From Bdellovibrionales bacterium (GTDB lineage: Bacteria > Bdellovibrionota > UBA1018 > CAIPTA01), in NCBI GenBank assembly GCA_021730855.1, contig JAKFYM010000124.1, forward strand, positions 1 to 6,273: a stretch of DNA of 6,273 nt, read 5' to 3'. The position numbers and the translations under genes were made by a program. Shown here piece by piece: positions 1-4,932 of this stretch; position 1 is the first letter of the stretch; each line of letters begins with the position of its first letter. The notes under the pieces are model-generated. The model was not told the DNA's origin. It made no database searches and saw only the letters and a list, made by a program, of their open reading frames with translations.

Positions 1-480
1 GAGACAGATGCCTTTTCCGCCCTCGCTCTTTTGCAGGTAGCGCGCGCCCACTTGGGTGGCCATGCGTCCGGCCACTTCACTCATCGGAGTGAGGAGGGGG
101 AGGGTGCCGTCTTCGAGCTGGATGGTTTCATAGGCGATGGCCGAAACTTTGCGCTCGATGAGTTGTTTGGTGAGCTCGGGCTCGGCGGCGAGGTGGAGGT
201 AGGTGTAGAGGATGAGGCCGGGGCGCATGAGGGCGTATTCAGGTTGGATCGGCTCCTTGACCTTGATCACCATGTCGGAGCGTTCCCAGATGTCTTTATT
301 GCTGTCCACGATCTGCGCGCCGGCTTTGGTGTATTGCTCGTCGGAGACGCCGATGCCCACGCCCGCCTTGGTCTCGAGCAGGAGCTTGTGGCCGTGCGAG
401 ACCAACATATTCACGCCACCGGGGGTGAGGCCCACGCGGCTTTCGTTGTTTTTGATTTCCTTCGGGACACCGATGATCAT
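1..480 (-). CDS. ald: Alanine dehydrogenase, N-terminal part (3' end outside the window)
   Basis: Cytoplasmic NAD-dependent enzyme interconverting L-alanine with pyruvate and ammonium. The 160 visible codons begin MIIGVPKEIKNNESRVGLTP, the classic start of the AlaDH/PNT N-terminal domain. Residues expected for pyruvate binding and catalysis are in their usual places: Arg15, Lys75 (in VIKVKEP) and His96 (in YTYLHLA). The MSEVAG motif follows at 133-138, and the visible part ends just before the region where the NAD-binding Rossmann glycines would come. The ATG at 478-480 has a TGGAG ribosome site five bases upstream (486-490 on the minus strand). The gene lies 32 bases behind the PhnP-like hydrolase in the same direction, so it is probably the second gene of a short operon. 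The related transhydrogenase alpha subunit (PntA) shares this fold, but the N-terminal sequence fits Ald better. About 210 residues are missing to the left, judging from the family's usual length of about 370. Confidence 0.95.
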   Translation of the reverse strand, partial: MIIGVPKEIKNNESRVGLTPGGVNMLVSHGHKLLLETKAGVGIGVSDEQYTKAGAQIVDSNKDIWERSDMVIKVKEPIQPEYALMRPGLILYTYLHLAAEPELTKQLIERKVSAIAYETIQLEDGTLPLLTPMSEVAGRMATQVGARYLQKSEGGKGICL

Positions 481-512
481 ACGAACTCCAATTTTTGGTG
501 AGGGACCATCCC

Positions 513-1343
513 TTACCGCGATAACCGAAATTGCATTCCGTCGTAGGCGGGAACCATCCCCCGCGGCAGCGACTTTTTAAAAGCCTCGTACTCCAGCTCA
601 AATCCCATGTGGGTGAAGACCGTTTTGCGCGCGCCGATTTTGCGAGCGTAGTCTAGGGCAAGGTCCACATGCAGATGAGTCGAATGAGGCTTGGGCCGCA
701 GACAATCTAAAATAAGAAGTTCCAGCCCCTGCATCTTCGCGATCGTTGTGGGGGGAATATAGCTGCAATCGGTGAGGTAGGCAATTGGCCCCAGCCGGAA
801 ACCCAAGCAGGATACGGTTCCGTGGACGAGGGGCAGCGGAATGATTTCCAAGTGGTGGAGGAAGGGATCGGCGCAGGCCGTCAATCGAAAGGGCTTCTCT
901 TGCACGGGATGGAGGCTGAGGCGCGGCTTGCCTCCGCCTTCTTGGGTGGGCTGAAAAATATAGGAAAATTTCGTGCGCACATCCTCCAGCGCTTGGGGCT
1001 CTGCGTAGAGCGGGAGGGCTTCTTTTTGCACAAAATTGAAGGGGCGAATGTCGTCCAACCCGTGCAGGTGATCGGCATGGGTGTGGGTGAGCAAGATGGC
1101 ATCGAGCCGCGGCATCTTGGGAAAAAACTGCAAGGCCTGTTGGCGGAAATCGGGCGAGGTGTCGACGAGCACGGCTGGCCCTCCGCGTCCGGCAGGCTCG
1201 AGGAGCAGGCTCGCGCGCAGGCGCCAGTTCTTGGGATTTTTAAACTGCGGCAGGCCCTGCATGCCAATCATGGGCGCGCCCACGGAAGTTCCGCAGCCGA
1301 GCACCGTGACCACCATCTTGCTTTTGGCTTCTTTGTTCGCCAT
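513..1343 (-). CDS. PhnP-like metallo-beta-lactamase-fold hydrolase
   Basis: Protein of 276 residues, full length for a PhnP-type MBL phosphodiesterase. Visible signature: GCGTSVGAP at 16-24, the metal motif THTHADH at 86-92 (His87, His89, Asp91, His92), then His174 (PLVHG), Asp192 (YLTDCS) and His245 (FTHMG), which complete a two-metal site. The C-terminal MVPAYDGMQF also matches PhnP. Characterised members hydrolyse phosphodiesters such as ribosyl cyclic phosphate, but no phn genes are adjacent, so the substrate is unknown. Many relatives carry a cysteine cluster after the first glycine-rich loop that binds a structural zinc; here that stretch (about 26-40) has no cysteine. The ATG at 1343 is the first start after an in-frame TAG 12 bases upstream, but has no clear ribosome site. 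Met10, just before VVTVLGCG, is an alternative start. The gene is divergent from the epimerase gene and upstream of ald. Confidence 0.88.
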   Translation of the reverse strand: MANKEAKSKMVVTVLGCGTSVGAPMIGMQGLPQFKNPKNWRLRASLLLEPAGRGGPAVLVDTSPDFRQQALQFFPKMPRLDAILLTHTHADHLHGLDDIRPFNFVQKEALPLYAEPQALEDVRTKFSYIFQPTQEGGGKPRLSLHPVQEKPFRLTACADPFLHHLEIIPLPLVHGTVSCLGFRLGPIAYLTDCSYIPPTTIAKMQGLELLILDCLRPKPHSTHLHVDLALDYARKIGARKTVFTHMGFELEYEAFKKSLPRGMVPAYDGMQFRLSR

Positions 1344-1390
1344 GGTAGGACACTAGCCGTTAGCCATCCACCGATCAAGAGGGGAAGAAT

Positions 1391-2386
1391 ATGCGGGCAC
1401 TCGTCACCGGAGCCACGGGCTTTGTGGGCAGCACTCTTTGCGAGGAGCTGAACCGGCGAGGCTTTGCCACCAAAGCCCTGGTGAGGCGCACCAGCTCGAT
1501 GAACAATCTCCTGCTCGCGAAATTCACGCCCGTGGAGGGGGATCTGCGCGATCCCGAAAGCCTGCGTGCAGCGGTGCAGGAAGTGGACGTGATTTTTCAC
1601 GTGGCGGGCCTCGTGGCGGCGCGCTCGCGGGAGCATTTTTTTGAATCCAATGCGGCGGGCACCAAGAACCTCGTGGAAGCCGCGCGGAAGTACGGGAAAA
1701 ATCTGCAGCGTTTTGTGTACGTGAGCTCCTTGGCCGCGGCCGGCCCCTCCACGCGTGAGCGGGTGCGGCTGGAGGGCGACGAAAGCCGCCCCGTTTCCGA
1801 CTATGGTGCGAGCAAGCTCGAGGGCGAGCGTGTGGTGCTGGCGGCAGGGGACTTTCCCGTGAGCGTGGTGCGCCCGCCGGCGGTCTATGGCCCGCGCGAT
1901 AAGGGAGTGTTTACTTTTTTTCAGGCGATCCAGAGAGGAATCCTGCCCCTGCTCGGCACCGAGCGCCCGGATCCGCGCCGTTATAGCTTTGTGCACGTGG
2001 ATGATCTCGTGCAGGGAATTGTGCTCGCGGGCACGCAGGCGGCCCAGGAGCGCGCCGAGATTTTCTACGTGGCCGGGAGCGGGGAATATTCCTGGGAAGA
2101 GGCGATGCGGCTGATGGCGAAGGCGCTGAATAAAAATGCGATCCCGGTGCGGCTGCCGATTTTTCTGATGAAGGGGGCGGCGGGATTTTGCTCGGCCTAT
2201 ACGCGCGCCTTTGGCAAGGTGCTGCCGTTTTCTTTGGACAAGGTGCGGGAGATTGAAGCCGCCGCCTGGACTTGCTCCAATGCGCGGGCGCGGAAGGTGC
2301 TGGGCTTTGCGCCTTACTGGGAACTAGAGAAGGGCCTCGAGCAAACCGCGCGCTGGTACCGGGAGAATGGGTGGCTGGGGGGTTAG
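1391..2386 (+). CDS. Extended-SDR NAD(P)-dependent epimerase/dehydratase/reductase
   Basis: Protein of 331 residues, the usual size for an atypical/extended short-chain dehydrogenase. An N-terminal Rossmann motif TGATGFVG gives GxxGxxG at Gly7, Gly10 and Gly13. An acidic GDLRD segment lies at 50-54, HVAG at 70-73, the catalytic Ser at 112/113 (VSSLAA), and the active-site YxxxK is Tyr138 and Lys142 (YGASK). RPPAVYGPRD at 161-170 and the VHVDD segment at 201-205 are typical of sugar epimerases and dihydroflavonol/3-beta-HSD-like reductases. The C-terminal half (from about 170) forms the variable substrate domain, so neither sugar nor sterol-like substrate can be assigned. A GAGGGGA ribosome site sits five bases before the ATG. 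It is cytosolic with no signal peptide. It is divergent from the hydrolase gene with only 47 bases between, and no terminator is visible after its stop. Confidence 0.93.
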   Translation: MRALVTGATGFVGSTLCEELNRRGFATKALVRRTSSMNNLLLAKFTPVEGDLRDPESLRAAVQEVDVIFHVAGLVAARSREHFFESNAAGTKNLVEAARKYGKNLQRFVYVSSLAAAGPSTRERVRLEGDESRPVSDYGASKLEGERVVLAAGDFPVSVVRPPAVYGPRDKGVFTFFQAIQRGILPLLGTERPDPRRYSFVHVDDLVQGIVLAGTQAAQERAEIFYVAGSGEYSWEEAMRLMAKALNKNAIPVRLPIFLMKGAAGFCSAYTRAFGKVLPFSLDKVREIEAAAWTCSNARARKVLGFAPYWELEKGLEQTARWYRENGWLGG

Positions 2387-2497
2387 TGGGGGCTCGGCTA
2401 GGAAAGTTGTGGCCTCACACCTACTATACGGGCATCGCTACACGCTAAAGGCAGACAATTGTGTAAAGATTTTTTTACGCAACTACGAAACGCCAAG
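2387..2497. other. AT-rich intergenic lead-in to the secreted protein gene
   Basis: These 111 bases separate the epimerase stop from the preferred ATG of the next gene. Base composition shifts here from GC-rich to AT-rich. No intrinsic terminator for the epimerase gene and no well-spaced -35/-10 pair are visible; TATACG at 2425 has no good -35 partner. The main structure is the inverted repeat listed separately at 2459-2482. Confidence 0.5.
2459..2482. repeat. Inverted repeat / hairpin upstream of the secreted protein gene
   Basis: Left arm TTGTGTAAA (2459-2467) and right arm TTTACGCAA (2474-2482) pair over nine positions with a single G-U wobble, around a six-base loop GATTTT. It ends 15 bases before the ATG at 2498. 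It could be a regulator-binding dyad or a 5' leader hairpin. No T-run follows, so it is not a terminator. Confidence 0.5.
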
Positions 2498-3526
2498 ATG
2501 GAAGTCTTTTTCAGATTTTTATGGATCGGCGGAATTTTGGCCGCTTCCGCTGTATTTGCCGCCGAACCTGAGCCACAAATCGAATGGGGTTCCCTAAAAG
2601 AGGTGAACGCAACGAACGCTCAGTCAGACTTCGGTCGCTATGTTATGGCGCCCTTTGTGGTTAGTTTTGACTTAGTTTTCAATACTATTAGTCAGGGAGT
2701 GGTGGAAGGCGTTCAAACCACCGTAGCCGAAGATATTCCATATGTCGGTGGTTATGTAGGTGCTGTTTATCTTTCTTACAGATTGAAAAAAATGTTCTTT
2801 GAAATCGGTTTGTCCGATTTCATAAAAAAAACTGATAAGGTTTTTTCTTCCGAACCCAAGCGGGTTCTATTCTTAAATTTTATTAGTGAGAAGGATCCGC
2901 TGGCTGGGTATCCGGAAGGAGTATTCGCGACTGTCTATTCGAACCATCCCGATGCCCAATTGTTGCATATCAGTTCTTTTGCTGACCTTAGGGAAAAATT
3001 ACAAGCTCTGCCACAAGATCAGTCCATTGACCGGATAGAAATTTTTGGACATGGTGCCCCTGGGAAAATAGGCATTGGAATAGATCCGGCTATGAATCGT
3101 CAGGCGAGGGAAGGCACTTTGCTAAGCCAAGAAAAGCTATCACTTTTGGGCAACCTCAATTTAGATTTTGCGGCACCTGGAGCAGAGTTACGTCTTGTGA
3201 GTTGTTCGCTTGCGACGAATACTTTTCGCAGCACCGTTGGTGAGGATTTTTTGAAAAGTATAGCAACTATCTTTTTACCTAGAGGTGGCCGAGCACTGGC
3301 GACTCCAAAAGTTATTATCGCAAAAACTATTCCTATTGTCGTGCCTGTTCAGCACTTGATGGGCATTAAGATCATGGTCGATATTGTTAAAATGTTGCCT
3401 AGTATAAACCGAAATTTTCGGCAGGCGCGGAATGATTTAATTGAAGTGGAAAGACGAGCGGTTAGTACGGTGAACAAGGGCACTTGTTCTGGACAGTACG
3501 CTACGTCTGTTCGGTGGCTAAGATAG
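2498..3526 (+). CDS. Putative secreted caspase-like (His/Cys dyad, DUF4347-like) protein
   Basis: No family is recognised with certainty. From the ATG at 2498 the protein has 342 residues. It starts MEVFFRFLWIGGILAASAVF, a Sec-type signal peptide probably cut after Ala21 (VFA|AEP). A region with hydrophobic and Gly-rich segments follows (about 47-100). The core (about 123-280) runs VLFLNF, then IEIFGHGAPGKIGIG with His185, then AELRLVSCSLA with Cys236, then GEDFLKSIATIF and a GGRALATP strand. His-Gly after one strand and Ser-Cys after the next is the catalytic layout of clan CD caspase-like folds and of DUF4347/C80-type domains; protease activity is inferred. A hydrophobic stretch at 277-297 precedes a basic tail with a second cysteine (Cys330). 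A TTG 39 bases upstream would extend the frame but would spoil the signal peptide. No strong ribosome site is seen. The gene is much AT-richer than both neighbours, suggesting lateral acquisition, and converges on the bactofilin gene. Confidence 0.75.
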   Translation: MEVFFRFLWIGGILAASAVFAAEPEPQIEWGSLKEVNATNAQSDFGRYVMAPFVVSFDLVFNTISQGVVEGVQTTVAEDIPYVGGYVGAVYLSYRLKKMFFEIGLSDFIKKTDKVFSSEPKRVLFLNFISEKDPLAGYPEGVFATVYSNHPDAQLLHISSFADLREKLQALPQDQSIDRIEIFGHGAPGKIGIGIDPAMNRQAREGTLLSQEKLSLLGNLNLDFAAPGAELRLVSCSLATNTFRSTVGEDFLKSIATIFLPRGGRALATPKVIIAKTIPIVVPVQHLMGIKIMVDIVKMLPSINRNFRQARNDLIEVERRAVSTVNKGTCSGQYATSVRWLR

Positions 3527-3550
3527 GCCCTACATCTAGCTAAGGGCTTA
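3524..3550. terminator. Possible bidirectional hairpin between convergent genes
   Basis: TAGGCCCT (3524-3531) can pair with AGGGCTTA (3543-3550) as an eight-base stem with one G-U wobble and an 11-base loop. It contains the stop codon of the secreted protein (3524-3526) and lies across the bactofilin stop (3540-3542). No T-tract follows on either strand, so efficient intrinsic termination is doubtful. Confidence 0.35.
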
Positions 3551-3938
3551 TCGTGTTGCTGGCTTGTTCCTTCGCACTCACCAAACTATGCGCCACCGTG
3601 ATCGCGCGGCCCTCAAAGTGGGCCCCGAACTTCACCTCAAATTTCGGCGCGTGCACGTTCCCGATCAGGCGGCCGCATTCGGAGACAGTCACTTTTGTTT
3701 TGGCGTGCACATCGCCGAACACGAAGCCATCGATGATGATCTCATCGCCCCGGATCTCGCCGTGCACGGAAGCGGTCTCGCCAATCACGATCACGCTCTC
3801 GTCGAGGCCAAAAACCTTTCCTTCCACGCGGCCATGCAGGCGGGCCATGCGATCGAGGGTGATCTCGCCCTTCACCAGGGTGCCCTGGCTGAGAAGCGTG
3901 ACTTCCGATTCTAACTGACGCCCGGGAATCGCTTCCAT
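3540..3938 (-). CDS. Bactofilin (polymer-forming cytoskeletal protein)
   Basis: Small protein of 132 residues with the bactofilin (DUF583) beta-helix at about 14-112. Short hydrophobic strands alternate with Gly turns: GTLVKGEITLD, HGRVEGKVFG, ETASVHGEIRGDEIIIDGFVFGD, GRLIGNVHAPKFEVKFGAHFEG. Bactofilins self-assemble without nucleotide into membrane-associated filaments. They localise peptidoglycan enzymes, stalk or shape determinants, or polar complexes. The flanking tails are short and there is no membrane segment. The ATG overlaps the stop of the upstream membrane-protein gene by one base (TAATG), and a strong GGAGGG ribosome site lies six bases before it inside that gene (3945-3950), so the two are translationally coupled. 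The pairing suggests that the membrane protein is its anchor or client. Its 3' end converges on the AT-rich secreted-protein gene. Confidence 0.93.
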   Translation of the reverse strand: MEAIPGRQLESEVTLLSQGTLVKGEITLDRMARLHGRVEGKVFGLDESVIVIGETASVHGEIRGDEIIIDGFVFGDVHAKTKVTVSECGRLIGNVHAPKFEVKFGAHFEGRAITVAHSLVSAKEQASNTISP

Positions 3939-4801
3939 TAGCTGCCCTCCACATGCAAATTGGCGAGGATGCGGCCATCATTTGCGAACAATAAGATCTG
4001 GAAGAGCGGGCGCTTGCCGTCGAGCAAAGTGGCCGGGAAGGTGGCACGCGCTTGGCGGAAGCGGGAAACCCCGAAGGTCTCGCCCTTGGTGAAGTCGAGC
4101 ACGATATTTTGGCTCGGGCTTAAGGCATTGGCCGGATAGGTGGCGAAAAAATCCTTGGTCTTGGCGAGCACCACGATATAGCCGCGCACTTGGCGTTGGC
4201 TCGGGTCCACGTTGTGGAGCTCGAAGTCTAAGTAAACTTGTTTATTGCCCTCGTCCAATCCCACCTTGGGATTTTTCACCTGCATCCGCGCTTCGGTTTC
4301 GGTCACCACGACGCTGCGCGGGCCGAAGAACTGCAGGAGCGCCATATTATTGCCCGCCGGTAGGTCCTTGCGATGGTCGATCTGAGCATTGAGCCGCGCC
4401 ACATCGCCGCGCAGGCCTTCCACTTCTTTCTGCAGCTCGCTGTCAGGGGCACCTCCGCTCGGCCCCGCCCCGGTGATTTTCTGCCAGAGACCTGTCCTAG
4501 GCTCGGACGCCGTGGGCTCCTCGGCGGCCGGAATAGGCGAGGGGTTGAGAGGGGCTTCTGCGGGGGGATTGAGCACGGCCATCGGGGTGCTCTCCGGGCG
4601 CTCGTCACGGAAGAGGTTCATCAGCAGCAGCACCACGGCGGTGAGCACCGAGGTGGCAAACAAAAAGCCTAGGGCCGTGAGGGTGCGCTGGAGGGTGGTC
4701 ACCGAGAGGCGAAAGGAGCGCGGGCTCCCGTTTCCGCGTATCAGCACCACGGTTAAGTCCTCGGAGAGGCGGGATTTTTTCTTATTTTCCTCGATATTCA
4801 A
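3938..4801 (-). CDS. Single-pass inner-membrane protein coupled to bactofilin
   Basis: Protein of 287 residues, family not recognised. Layout: a basic cytoplasmic N-terminus (1-40) with the segment LTVVLIRGNGSPRSFRLSV (16-34), one transmembrane helix (about 41-64), a Pro/Ala/Glu-rich linker (67-102), a short predicted coiled coil (121-143), and a folded periplasmic domain (about 150-287) rich in beta-type sequence, such as VYLDFELHNVD and GYIVVLAK. The cytoplasmic segment resembles the N-terminus of membrane M23 peptidases encoded beside bactofilins, but the HxxxD and HxH metal motifs of M23 are absent. A bactofilin-tethered envelope factor is therefore inferred. The start is TTG at 4801, the only start codon after the in-frame TAA at 4823-4825. 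A GTG at codon 18, with GAGG eight bases upstream, is an alternative that would remove the charged N-terminus. Its promoter is listed separately. Confidence 0.82.
   Translation of the reverse strand: MNIEENKKKSRLSEDLTVVLIRGNGSPRSFRLSVTTLQRTLTALGFLFATSVLTAVVLLLMNLFRDERPESTPMAVLNPPAEAPLNPSPIPAAEEPTASEPRTGLWQKITGAGPSGGAPDSELQKEVEGLRGDVARLNAQIDHRKDLPAGNNMALLQFFGPRSVVVTETEARMQVKNPKVGLDEGNKQVYLDFELHNVDPSQRQVRGYIVVLAKTKDFFATYPANALSPSQNIVLDFTKGETFGVSRFRQARATFPATLLDGKRPLFQILLFANDGRILANLHVEGS
3945..3950 (-). promoter_or_regulatory. Strong ribosome binding site for bactofilin
   Basis: GGAGGG on the minus strand, six bases before the bactofilin ATG and inside the last codons of the upstream gene. It supports the start at 3938 and, with the TAATG overlap, coupled translation of the pair. 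Confidence 0.75.
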
Positions 4802-4824
4802 GTAGTTCGCTCGCTTTCTTGCTT

Positions 4825-4854
4825 ATGCTAATGAACAAGCGCTTTTGCTGTCAA
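4825..4854 (-). promoter_or_regulatory. Sigma-70-type promoter for the membrane protein/bactofilin operon
   Basis: On the minus strand a perfect TTGACA (4849-4854) is followed after 18 bases by TAGCAT (4825-4830), which matches four of six positions of the -10 consensus. Transcription would start near 4818, giving a leader of roughly 17 bases to the TTG at 4801 or about 68 to the alternative GTG. Confidence 0.5.
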
Positions 4855-4883
4855 TTCCTGTTTTTTACCAAGGGTTTATACAG

Positions 4884-4889
4884 TACAAT
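4884..4889 (+). promoter_or_regulatory. Possible -10 element for the pseudo-receiver gene
   Basis: TACAAT matches five of six positions of the sigma-70 -10 box and would give a leader of roughly 37 bases to the ATG at 4933. The -35 is poor: only a T-run at 4861-4866 lies at the right distance. TATACA at 4877 is an alternative. Confidence 0.3.
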
Positions 4890-4932
4890 CAAAGATGGAG
4901 AACCAAGATGGTTCTTGAAAGGGTGGCACAGG

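Noticed and set aside
31..501. Plus-strand open frame of 156 codons opposite the alanine dehydrogenase gene
   Set aside because: The minus strand gives a clear alanine dehydrogenase with catalytic residues; the plus frame is a GC-driven antisense shadow.
822..1451. Plus-strand open frame of 209 codons
   Set aside because: It lies opposite the MBL hydrolase and runs out of frame into the epimerase start; no family features.
1268..1996. Minus-strand open frame of 242 codons opposite the epimerase
   Set aside because: Composition typical of a GC-rich antisense shadow; the plus strand has a convincing SDR protein.
2459..2497. TTG-initiated N-terminal extension of the secreted protein
   Set aside because: It begins on the inverted repeat and adds 13 residues that bury the signal peptide; the ATG at 2498 gives a proper signal sequence.
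2387..3550. Insertion sequence or integrase-type element around the AT-rich gene
   Set aside because: No transposase, terminal inverted repeats or flanking direct repeats could be found at the composition boundaries.
4895..4918. Seven-codon open frame (MENQDGS) before the pseudo-receiver gene, a possible leader peptide
   Set aside because: Very short, no ribosome site or attenuator structure; likely chance.
4819..4932. TTG-initiated extension of the pseudo-receiver protein by 38 residues
   Set aside because: The receiver fold begins at MRVLWVD (4933); the extension would cover the minus-strand promoter region and has no domain-like sequence.
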